Below are positions 1 to 6,433 of a stretch of DNA of 20,871 nt, piece by piece (within the stretch, counting starts at the first letter, position 1; the number at the start of each line of letters is the position of its first letter). Position numbers and translations under genes: made by a program. Under the pieces are notes generated by a model. That model worked only from the letters and a program-made list of their open reading frames with translations. It was not told where the DNA came from and made no database searches. The stretch covers positions 1-20,871 of the forward strand of contig JAEDMC010000028.1 in NCBI GenBank assembly GCA_016303225.1. Direction: 5' to 3'. Source of the DNA: Kiritimatiellia bacterium. Lineage in GTDB: Bacteria; Verrucomicrobiota; Kiritimatiellia; RFP12; UBA1067.

Positions 1-901
1 TCAGCGGCTCCAGGGCCATCATCACGAACGAAGCGTTCTCGTACTCGTCGGGACACGCGAAGATGCGCATCTCGTCCGAAAGGACGCCGAAGTAGGGAAT
101 ATCATACGGCAAAATCGGATCCTGCGTGAGCGGCGGAACGACGAACGTCGCCGCGCCGTCGGCCAGGCCCCGCTTGCCCGCGGCCGCATCCGTCGCAATG
201 CGCTTCGCATGCGCCGCGTCGCGCTGGAGCGCCTTCAGCTCGGCCAGCGTCACGACCGGCAGCTCGCCCTTCGCGTTGGCCGCGAGGAACCCCGTGCCGC
301 GCGCCTTGAGCGCCGCGATCCAGGTCGCAAGGCCCTTTGACCTCGCGCCCGCCTTCTCCGCCGCGGCGAGGTCCGCCGCCGCCGCCTTCACGCGACGCTC
401 GGCCTCAGCCTTAAACGCGACGGATATCTTTTCGGAGTCAGCCGCCTCGTTCCAGCGGCGCAGGCCCCAGACCTCGCCCTTGAAGTCAGCGGACGGCTCG
501 GCAGTCAGCCCGCCTTTCAGGTGAGGCACGTTGAGATTGTCGTTCTCCCACTGGAACTTGCCGTCCAGGTAGAAGGTCGCGCGCTGCTGCATCATCGAGA
601 AATTCGCCTCGACGTGATGCCATTCGCCCGCCTTTACCGTGTCCATCGCCGTCATCGCGAGGTCGCCGACAATCTCGGTCGGCAGCGCCTTCCACGTGAC
701 GAGGAGACGCCCCTTTGCATCAGCCTTGCACCCGAGGAGCCCGGTCGGCTCGCCGACGGACGGGAGCTTGTCGAACTTCACCCAGAACGAGACCGCCTGC
801 TCGTCAGGCGTCACGACCGGCTTCGGCGCAGGCGCGGACTTGACCGCCGCCAGACCGGACAACCCGGCCAGCGCCACCATGGACATGAGCATTCTTCGCA
901 T
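1..901 (-). CDS. Exported LamG/concanavalin A-like domain protein, 3' end beyond window
   Basis: This frame is open from ATG at 901 to the window edge, giving 300 residues with no stop. An AAAGGA element lies just upstream of the ATG. The N-terminus (MRRMLMSMVALAGLSGLAAV) reads as a signal peptide. Residues about 34-160 look like a LamG/concanavalin A-like jelly roll: SFWVKF, then GEWHHVEANFS, ATFYLDGKFQWEND and GEVWGLRRWNEAAD. An Ala/Lys/Glu-rich, probably helical segment follows at about 160-245. The last visible part (FGVLSDEMRIFACPDEYENA then SFVMMALEPL) resembles the start of the beta-sandwich found at the front of large secreted glycan-active proteins in PVC bacteria, but this is a weak recollection. 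Function is likely extracytoplasmic carbohydrate binding or processing. The gene follows lacZ and an esterase remnant in the same orientation. No catalytic domain is visible in the window. Confidence 0.75.
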   Translation of the reverse strand, partial: MRRMLMSMVALAGLSGLAAVKSAPAPKPVVTPDEQAVSFWVKFDKLPSVGEPTGLLGCKADAKGRLLVTWKALPTEIVGDLAMTAMDTVKAGEWHHVEANFSMMQQRATFYLDGKFQWENDNLNVPHLKGGLTAEPSADFKGEVWGLRRWNEAADSEKISVAFKAEAERRVKAAAADLAAAEKAGARSKGLATWIAALKARGTGFLAANAKGELPVVTLAELKALQRDAAHAKRIATDAAAGKRGLADGAATFVVPPLTQDPILPYDIPYFGVLSDEMRIFACPDEYENASFVMMALEPL

Positions 902-976
902 GTTTTTCCTTTCGTTGGACTCGAAAACAGTTCTTTTAGATGACAATGCGCGATTTGGAGCGAGGTTCAACCTGCG

Positions 977-1300
977 TCATCGGCGGACGGGCAAAGATTT
1001 CGCCTTGGCATCCTTCGGAATCACCACGAAACCCGTCACTGGACGCGGCCCCGCACAGGTGACGGAAAAGGCCTGCGCGATGTGCGTCGTCTGGTGACTC
1101 TTCGGCAGCTTGTTCGTCGGCACGTCCACGAGCGTCGCCTTCACCGGCACGGCGGCGAGCTCCGCGAGTGCCTTCTGCCAGTAGACGTCAAAGTCAACCG
1201 GCTCCTCGTACGCCGGCACGAGCTTGTCGACGTCCGCGCCCGCCGAACCCTCGAACGAGAGCGGCACGCGGTTGTAGTCGTCCGGGAACCAGCACCAGTT
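977..1300 (-). pseudogene. Acetyl xylan esterase (AXE1-like) fragment, both ends missing
   Basis: An in-frame stretch of about 107 codons lies between a TGA at 1301-1303 and a TGA at 977-979. It reads WCWFPDDYNRVPLSFEG, then VPAYEEPVDFDVYWQKALAE, then FSVTCAGPRPVTGFVVIPKD and KSLPVR. This matches my memory of the region just before the alpha/beta-hydrolase core of acetyl xylan esterases of the AXE1 family. Such enzymes normally exceed 300 residues. The Ser-Asp-His catalytic core, which should follow, is absent: after KSLPVR the reading breaks to R-stop. No start codon with a ribosome binding site precedes it, although an internal GTG could open a 96-codon ORF. It sits 23 bp after the lacZ stop. 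I read it as a decaying remnant of a plant or mucin glycan deacetylase that once accompanied the beta-galactosidase. Confidence 0.65.
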
Positions 1301-1323
1301 TCACCCCTTCAGTTCTTGAATTT

Positions 1324-4263
1324 TCAGCGACAAGAGGCGCCGATACGCAAGACGAAACGCTCCTCACGCGGGAGGCAGCGGTACTGCTCGAGCGGACGAT
1401 AGCTCATGTCGCCGAGACCAGACTGCCCGATGTCGAGGTTGAGGTAAATCTCGTCCCGCGGCTTGAGCGGCACGTTGCGGCGCACTTCGCCAGACTGATG
1501 ACGCGAGAAGTAAAGGTCCTCCCACGTGTAGCGCTGCGCCTGGACGAAGAGCGGACGATCCGCCGCGAAGCGGACCCCCTTCCCGTCCTTGTCCTTCAGC
1601 TCGAACCAGCGGACGTCGCAACGGTACCCGTTGTCCTGCGGCCGCACATAGAACTGGTACATGTCCGACACCGTGTCAGTCCAGACGCCGAAAAAACTCG
1701 CCGTCTTACGGTCCGCATAGTTCTCCCCAGGTCCACGTCCGTAATAGGCGACGCGCTCAAGCGCCGTGTCGAGAACCCAGCTCAACCCGAGCCGCGGCAG
1801 TTCCGGCATGGGACCGAACGGCGCGACCGCGTTCGTGACCTCGCACCCCGCACAGGGACGGAACACCCAGTCCTCTCGATGCTGGAATCCGCACGACTTC
1901 GTGCCCAGCACACGCCGGACGACGCTCACCGTCCTGACGCCCTTCGCATCCGTGCGGTCTTCGAAACTCTCCAGCTCGGCCTTGAGTCTCGCAAGGCCCG
2001 CGTCAAAGCAGTCTTTCGCGTACTTTCTCCGGTCATTGTCCAGGAACGCACGCACACAACTCAAATCCGGCCCCTTCTTCACAATCTCCCGTCCATCGAC
2101 CTTCAACGACACCAACCGTCCCGTCTTCTCATCAAACCCACCTTCCACATTTCCCCGCTTCCCCATTTCCTCATTCCCACAGTTCCATACTCCCATAGCC
2201 CCACATTTCACCTGGTCACGTGCAACGACAAACCCCTTCTCCGCCCACTTGCACCCCTCCTTGAGCGCGAATTCGAAGTTGAAGAAACACTCTTTCCCTT
2301 CGGCCGTTTTGGACGGCAGCCTGTTCAGCTTGCCGCGTTCGCCCGGTTGCAGCAGCGGCAGCTGCAGCTCGCCGCTCTTCACCTTGACGCCGTTTTCAAG
2401 GAGTTCCCAGCGTCCCGTGAAGCGGTCCGTCGGCGTGAAGGCGTAGCGGTTCCACAGCTCATACGCGCCGTCCGGCCGCTGCGTGACGACGAGGTTGCGG
2501 TGGACGTGCGCGACTTCGCGAAGCTTCGGCGTCTCGCGGCGGAGCGGATCGGTGATGCCGTTCACACAGAACGGACCGTCGTTCGGCTGTTCGTCGAAAT
2601 CGCCGCCGTAGCACCAGGTGCCGTCCTTGAGGATCGTCTGGTCCACCCAGTCCCAGATGCAACCGCCCATCAGCGAATCGGACGAGTAAAAGCCGTCCCA
2701 GAACTCCTGAAAGCCGCCGAGCGCATTGCCCATCGCATGAGCATACTCGCAGACGAAGACAGGATGGTTGCGGTCGTGATGCTGCTTGCCGCCGCGGAAG
2801 AGCGGACACTCCGCACGCGTGCCGTCCGCCCATTCGCCGCGCTCGCGCACATACGTCCAGTCGGGATACATCACCGAGTCGACGTCCGCAAACGGCAAGT
2901 CCCGCTTCGACGGCGGCGCCCACGGATTGCACGCGCTCTCGTAGTGAACAGGACGCGACGAATCGAGCTTCTTCACCTCGGCATACGCGTCCTCGAACGC
3001 CTCGCCCGCGCCGGCCTCGTTGCCGAGCGACCAGAACACGATTGACGGATGGTTGCGATGCGTCATCACGTTGCGGACGTTCCGCTCGACGACCGTATCG
3101 CGCCACTTGGGGTCACGCGCCAGGCACTCGTCCTTGTATCCCATGCCGTGGCTCTCGACGTTCGCCTCGGCCATCACGTAGAGTCCGTACTCGTCGCAGA
3201 GGTCGTAGAAGTAGGGATCGTGCGGATAATGCGCCAGCCGCACCGTGTCAATGTTGTGCCGCTTCATCAGGAGAACGTCCTTCAGCATGATTTCACGCGA
3301 GACGGTGCGTCCGTTGTCGTATGTCGTCTCATGCCGGTTCACGCCCTTGAACTTGATCGCCTTGCCGTTGTAAAAGAGGACGTTCCCCTTGATCTCGATC
3401 TTGCGGAAGCCCGTCCGCCAGACGCGTCCGTTCACCTCGACTGAATAGAGGTACGGATCTTCCGCGCTCCACAGTCTGGGATGTTCGACCTCCTGACGCT
3501 TCAGGACCTTCCCGTTCTCGTCCGTCGCCACGATGACGCCACGGGAGAAATCGTCCGACAGCGTCGCCTCGATCCGCACGTCCCACGGCGCGTCCTTCGC
3601 CTCCGCGACGAGCGATACGTTGCGGAAGATGCCCGAGAGCCGGAACATGTCCTGATCCTCGTAATAGCTTCCGTCGCACCACTTCAGCACCTGGACCGCA
3701 AGAGAGTTGTTAGCTTGCAGACAGCTGTTGGCAGATGACGCGATGAGATACGAAGTGATGTCAAACTCCGAGGGGAGCATCGAGTCTTCGGCATAGCCAA
3801 CCTTCCATCCGTTGACCCAGACGGTATAGGCCGCAGCGACGCCTTCGAAGCGCAGGATGACGCGTCGGCCCTTCCAGGCCTCGGGAACCGTAAAGGTCGT
3901 CCGATAGGACGAGACGGGATTGTAGTCGGGCTTTTCCGTCGCATAGTTGAGAATGAACGGCGGCTTCTTGGCATGGGGATAGGTGACGTTGGTGTAATGC
4001 GCGATGCCGTGTCCGCGGTACTCGACGCAGCTCGGCACGTCGATCGTACTCCAGTGAGAATCGTCAAAGTCAGGGCGCTCGAAGCCCGCGACGCACTGTT
4101 CGGGCGCACCGCACCAGCGGTATTTCCAGATGCCGTTCAGCGACTTTGTCCATTCTGCGGCGGGCGGAACGAAATTACGGGCCGGCAGGCGGTTGATGGA
4201 ATTGACCGCAGGATCCTCCCACGGCAGGGCGAGCGCCAACAAGGCAGCAAGAATGTTGCACAT
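1324..4263 (-). CDS. lacZ: Exported GH2 beta-galactosidase (LacZ-type, large)
   Basis: The 979-residue protein follows E. coli LacZ colinearly. It has a sugar-binding jelly roll (about 35-220, GSYYEDQDMFRLSGIF), an Ig-like domain, a TIM barrel (about 295-600), and a C-terminal beta-gal small-chain domain with RGPGENYADRKTASFFGVW. The acid/base is E416 in WSLGNEAGAG and the nucleophile is E506 in VFVCEYAHAMGN. KFKGVNRHET, ANVESHGM and WDWVDQ are also conserved. It hydrolyses terminal beta-galactosides. Residues 3-13 are hydrophobic (NILAALLALAL), so export is likely, but the signal lacks a basic N-region. The ATG has AGGAG 9 nt upstream, and an in-frame TAG at 4276-4278 excludes a longer N-terminus. 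Two low-complexity inserts lie between conserved blocks: residues about 172-186, in the jelly roll where E. coli has about 8 fewer residues, and about 686-709, in the linker to the last domain, made by an octamer array. It lies directly downstream of murCB. Confidence 0.95.
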   Translation of the reverse strand: MCNILAALLALALPWEDPAVNSINRLPARNFVPPAAEWTKSLNGIWKYRWCGAPEQCVAGFERPDFDDSHWSTIDVPSCVEYRGHGIAHYTNVTYPHAKKPPFILNYATEKPDYNPVSSYRTTFTVPEAWKGRRVILRFEGVAAAYTVWVNGWKVGYAEDSMLPSEFDITSYLIASSANSCLQANNSLAVQVLKWCDGSYYEDQDMFRLSGIFRNVSLVAEAKDAPWDVRIEATLSDDFSRGVIVATDENGKVLKRQEVEHPRLWSAEDPYLYSVEVNGRVWRTGFRKIEIKGNVLFYNGKAIKFKGVNRHETTYDNGRTVSREIMLKDVLLMKRHNIDTVRLAHYPHDPYFYDLCDEYGLYVMAEANVESHGMGYKDECLARDPKWRDTVVERNVRNVMTHRNHPSIVFWSLGNEAGAGEAFEDAYAEVKKLDSSRPVHYESACNPWAPPSKRDLPFADVDSVMYPDWTYVRERGEWADGTRAECPLFRGGKQHHDRNHPVFVCEYAHAMGNALGGFQEFWDGFYSSDSLMGGCIWDWVDQTILKDGTWCYGGDFDEQPNDGPFCVNGITDPLRRETPKLREVAHVHRNLVVTQRPDGAYELWNRYAFTPTDRFTGRWELLENGVKVKSGELQLPLLQPGERGKLNRLPSKTAEGKECFFNFEFALKEGCKWAEKGFVVARDQVKCGAMGVWNCGNEEMGKRGNVEGGFDEKTGRLVSLKVDGREIVKKGPDLSCVRAFLDNDRRKYAKDCFDAGLARLKAELESFEDRTDAKGVRTVSVVRRVLGTKSCGFQHREDWVFRPCAGCEVTNAVAPFGPMPELPRLGLSWVLDTALERVAYYGRGPGENYADRKTASFFGVWTDTVSDMYQFYVRPQDNGYRCDVRWFELKDKDGKGVRFAADRPLFVQAQRYTWEDLYFSRHQSGEVRRNVPLKPRDEIYLNLDIGQSGLGDMSYRPLEQYRCLPREERFVLRIGASCR
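2139..2210. repeat. Nine-unit octamer array inside lacZ
   Basis: Plus-strand reading splits cleanly into nine 8-nt units: CACCTTCC, ACATTTCC, CCGCTTCC, CCATTTCC, TCATTCCC, ACAGTTCC, ATACTCCC, ATAGCCCC, ACATTTCA. The total is 72 nt, exactly 24 codons. It encodes the odd segment CGAMGVWNCGNEEMGKRGN of LacZ, between the domain ending in ARDQVK and the one starting with GGFDEKTGRLVSLKVDG. Units are degenerate relatives, not exact copies. Confidence 0.75.
3705..3736. repeat. Low-complexity CAACAGC/CTAACAAC insert in lacZ
   Basis: The coding strand here reads as imperfect repeats of AACAGCT and AAGCTAACAAC, giving SSANSCLQANNS in the protein. The equivalent loop of E. coli LacZ, from memory, is about 8 residues shorter (FDLSAFLRAGENRLAV). 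The repeat period is less clear than in the other arrays, so this is a weaker call. Confidence 0.4.
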
Positions 4264-4275
4264 GGCATTTGTCTC

Positions 4276-4383
4276 CTAGTTCTTCAACAGCTTCAAGATG
4301 AGAATGCACGTGTCGGCGAGCGCATCGTCGCTCGGACGTACGGTGGTGACGCGCCCTGCGTATGTTCCGTTTCGGCTTTCCAT
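4276..4383 (-). CDS. Small ORF of 35 codons between murCB and lacZ
   Basis: ATG lies 1 nt after the murCB stop (TGACATGG) and the ORF ends in TAG 12 nt before the lacZ ATG. The peptide begins MESRNGTYAGRVTTV and ends with a hydrophobic run, CILILKLLKN. It is in the same frame as lacZ, separated only by the TAG and four codons. There is no convincing ribosome binding site, so it would depend on coupling to murCB. I do not recognise it. It could be a real micro-protein, a degraded gene end, or plain intergenic DNA. Confidence 0.3.
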   Translation of the reverse strand: MESRNGTYAGRVTTVRPSDDALADTCILILKLLKN

Positions 4384-4384
4384 G

Positions 4385-6322
4385 TCAGAAGACGATTCCC
4401 TGCACTTCGGGTTCGAGCCGGACTCCGAAGCGGAAGAAGACGCGATTGCGCATGAGGCGGGCGAGCGCGATGACGTCCGACGCCGTCGCGCCTTCGCCGC
4501 GGACGATGACGTTCGCGTGTTCGCTCCAGACAGACGCGCCGCCAACGCGGAGCTCCTTCGCACCGGCCGCCTCGAGAAGCCGTCCCGCAAAGTCGCCCTC
4601 GGGATTCTTGAAGAAGCTACCATAGGTACCTGCGGGAAACTTCTTGCGTTTGGCGAGATAAGCTTCAGCCGAAGGCGAAGTCGGAAGCCGAACGGCGGAA
4701 TAATTCGAATTCAGCTTGAAGTCCTGGATTTCACCGGTGATGTCCGAATGACGGTAGGAGAAGCCGCAGGCGGACGCGGGAAGCCAGCGCCCGTCAACCT
4801 TCACCTCGGCGAGAACTTCCGAAATCGAATGCCCGAACGCGCCGGCGTTCATCTTGATCCAACCGCCGACAGTGCCGGGGATGCCGGCCATCCACGGGAT
4901 GCCGAGTGACGCGCCCGGCGCACCCGCGGGGCCGGACGTCTTCACGTATTCGACGGAGAGGTTCATATCCGACTTCCATGTGTTCGAACCTTGTCCGATC
5001 CATATCTTCCGAAGCCGAGGGGTGGGGTTGCTCGCGCAGAGTCGCAGAGACGCAGAGTCGAGGTCTCGGTGAATCTGCGGAACGAGATTGATGATGTCGC
5101 CAGCTCCCAGCAAAAGCGTCAGATCGCCCTCACGCATCGAATTGAACGCATGTTCCCATGCTTCGTCGCAACTTCGGCTCAAAAACAGCGACACTTTTCC
5201 GCGCCGCCGTGTCTCTGCGTTAAAACGCTCTCGGCACGCCCGATACAGGTCCGCGATGTCGCCGCCCTCGACCGGTTGCTCGAAGGCCGCATAGGTCGGA
5301 CAAAGCACAACTTCGTCCGCGCCCTCGAAGGCCGCGGGGAAGTCCCGGAGAAGCGCCTTGGTGCGCGAATAGCGGTGCGGCTGGAAGAGGACGCGCAGCG
5401 TCCCGCGGCAAATCTGCCGCGCCATGCCGACGGCGCAGGCCATTTCCGTCGGATGATGCGCGTAGTCAGTGTAGACAAGAAGATTGTTCGGCTGCTCGAC
5501 TGTTTGATTGTTCGATTGCGGCCAGACTCTCTCGAAGCGACGGTCGGGAAGTTTGGCGACAATTTGGGGCAAGGCCTTGGCGATGTCCGTCATCGCATGC
5601 CCGCGCCGCAAAGCGACCTCGACGGCCGCTCGCATGTTCTTCAGGTTGTGTTCCGGCAAACCGTTCGAACATTCGAACGTTCGAACCATCGAACAATCCA
5701 GACTCTCGCTTTCGATCACTGTCTCCGCGTTGCGTTTCGCCGTCTCGTAGCAGGCGAAGTAATCGGCTTCGGTCTTGAAGTGATCGGGATGGTCATACTC
5801 GCACTTGTTGACGACGAGTGTCTTCGCACGGTAGAGCGCGAGCGTACCGTCGCTCTCATCCGCCTCGACAACGAGAGGTCCGGATGCGGCGGCATGGGCG
5901 ACAGGAAAGGCGCCGGTTTCGCCGCCGATGCACCAGGAGACGGACTCGCCGAGGGCCTGAAGAAGCTTGGCGATCCAGGTGGCAGTCGTGGTCTTGCCGT
6001 GGGAACCGCAGACGGCAATACCATCAGTGGAGTTGACGAGCTCTGCCAGTACTTCGCCGCGAAAACGCGGATTGACGCAAGCCTGACGTTCAGGATTGTC
6101 TCGGGCGACTGCCGGAGTGACAATCACTTCGTCCGCATCCTTCAGATGATCGGGAGAATGCCCGACAAAAACGGGAATGCCCTGCGACTCCAGCCAGCGC
6201 GTACGAGGCGTCGCCTTCAGGTCGCAGCCGGAAACTTCATGCCCCCGCGCCTTCAAAAGGACGGCGAGGCCAGCCATGCCGACCCCGCCAATGCCAATGA
6301 GGTGAATCTTCACAGGCTTCAC
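4385..6322 (-). CDS. murC/murB: MurC-MurB fusion (UDP-MurNAc-L-Ala ligase / UDP-GlcNAc enolpyruvate reductase), MurB part shortened
   Basis: The 645 residues hold two consecutive cytoplasmic steps of peptidoglycan precursor synthesis. The MurC part is about 1-417: Rossmann-like IGIGGVGMAGLA at 9-20, ATP loop GSHGKTTT at 106-113, VVEADESDGT at 151-160, KCEYDHPDHF, YTDYAHHPTE and QPHRYSRTKALL. The MurB part is about 440-645: GQGSN, AGIPGTVGG, SYRHS at 522-526, GSFFKNP at 567-573 with proton donor S568 or S569, and the terminal LEPEV with E639. Catalytic residues of both enzymes therefore look intact. The MurB part is only about 205 residues against about 300 usual. The domain before GQGSN is gone and about 30 residues between GQGSN and AGIPGT are missing, so FAD binding is uncertain. 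Four short tandem arrays interrupt the gene, one forming the MurC-MurB linker. The start is GTG at 6322, overlapping a leader ORF stop as GTGA. It is divergent from ddl. Confidence 0.9.
   Translation of the reverse strand: MKPVKIHLIGIGGVGMAGLAVLLKARGHEVSGCDLKATPRTRWLESQGIPVFVGHSPDHLKDADEVIVTPAVARDNPERQACVNPRFRGEVLAELVNSTDGIAVCGSHGKTTTATWIAKLLQALGESVSWCIGGETGAFPVAHAAASGPLVVEADESDGTLALYRAKTLVVNKCEYDHPDHFKTEADYFACYETAKRNAETVIESESLDCSMVRTFECSNGLPEHNLKNMRAAVEVALRRGHAMTDIAKALPQIVAKLPDRRFERVWPQSNNQTVEQPNNLLVYTDYAHHPTEMACAVGMARQICRGTLRVLFQPHRYSRTKALLRDFPAAFEGADEVVLCPTYAAFEQPVEGGDIADLYRACRERFNAETRRRGKVSLFLSRSCDEAWEHAFNSMREGDLTLLLGAGDIINLVPQIHRDLDSASLRLCASNPTPRLRKIWIGQGSNTWKSDMNLSVEYVKTSGPAGAPGASLGIPWMAGIPGTVGGWIKMNAGAFGHSISEVLAEVKVDGRWLPASACGFSYRHSDITGEIQDFKLNSNYSAVRLPTSPSAEAYLAKRKKFPAGTYGSFFKNPEGDFAGRLLEAAGAKELRVGGASVWSEHANVIVRGEGATASDVIALARLMRNRVFFRFGVRLEPEVQGIVF
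5035..5066. repeat. CGCAGAG(T/A) octamer array at the MurC-MurB junction
   Basis: Plus-strand units are CGCAGAGT, CGCAGAGA, CGCAGAGT and CGAGGTCT (8 nt each). On the coding strand this gives the linker residues DSASLRLCA just after the MurC C-terminus. I recall CGCAGAGA-type low-complexity DNA being scattered in other environmental bacterial genomes, where it yields similar SASLRLC peptides. Confidence 0.75.
5197..5220. repeat. CTCTGCGT-type octamers in murC
   Basis: Three plus-strand units, TTCCGCGC, CGCCGTGT and CTCTGCGT, have coding-strand complements ACGCAGAG, ACACGGCG and GCGCGGAA. They encode NAETRRRGK in MurC at about residues 368-376. This is related to the array at 5035-5066 but in the opposite orientation and more degenerate. 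Confidence 0.5.
5487..5518. repeat. CAnTCGAA-family octamer array in murC
   Basis: Coding-strand units are CAATCGAA, CAATCAAA, CAGTCGAG and CAGCCGAA, followed by CAATC. They encode QSNNQTVEQPNN in MurC just before the conserved YTDYAHHP. The string CAATCAAACAGTCG recurs exactly in mutL at 11152. Confidence 0.75.
5662..5701. repeat. CAnTCGAA-family octamer array in murC, opposite orientation
   Basis: Plus-strand units are CGTTCGAA, CATTCGAA, CGTTCGAA, CCATCGAA and CAATCCAG. The coding strand reads through the complements, giving DCSMVRTFECSNG in MurC around residues 209-221. It is the same family as 5487-5518 but on the other strand. Confidence 0.8.
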
Positions 6323-6366
6323 TTGGCCTTGAACTCCTCGACGGACATCTTGAGCTTTTTCACCAT
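6319..6366 (-). CDS. Leader peptide ORF (15 codons) coupled to murC-murB
   Basis: ATG at 6364-6366 is preceded by AAAGGA with 7-nt spacing, the best ribosome binding site in this region. The peptide is MVKKLKMSVEEFKAK, and its TGA overlaps the GTG start of murCB as GTGA. The predicted transcript starts about 20 nt before this ATG. The layout suggests that ribosomes enter at the leader and reinitiate at murCB. The peptide shows no attenuator-style run of one amino acid. It could be a true coupling ORF or the remnant of a longer gene. Confidence 0.5.
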   Translation of the reverse strand: MVKKLKMSVEEFKAK

Positions 6367-6391
6367 CGAATCATCCTTTCTTGAGTAAAAC

Positions 6392-6400
6392 ATTATAGCA
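6392..6400 (-). promoter_or_regulatory. Extended -10 promoter of murCB (TGCTATAAT)
   Basis: Minus-strand TATAAT at 6397-6392 is preceded by TGC, matching the extended -10 TGnTATAAT. No -35 resembling TTGACA lies at 16-18 nt. The predicted start of transcription is near 6385. ATATGCTATAATGT is shared with the gspF promoter. Confidence 0.7.
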
Positions 6401-6417
6401 TATTCGCCGGGCGTTTA

Positions 6418-6426
6418 TGGTATAAT
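6418..6426 (+). promoter_or_regulatory. Extended -10 promoter of ddl-fts operon (TGGTATAAT)
   Basis: TGG directly precedes TATAAT at 6421-6426. Seven bases separate it from the ddl ATG at 6434, so transcription is expected to begin at or within a base or two of the start codon. It lies back to back with the murCB -10, about 20 bp away. Confidence 0.7.
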
Positions 6427-6433
6427 TTGTCTT

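Noticed and set aside
1168..3045. Long plus-strand ORF (625 codons) opposite lacZ
   Set aside because: It lies wholly antisense to a clearly identified GH2 enzyme, has Arg/Pro-rich shadow composition and no domain. Long antisense frames are expected in GC-rich genes.
4991..6388. Plus-strand ORF (465 codons) opposite murCB
   Set aside because: It is antisense to a gene with intact MurC and MurB motifs. The recognisable low-complexity segments in it are just the repeat arrays read on the other strand.
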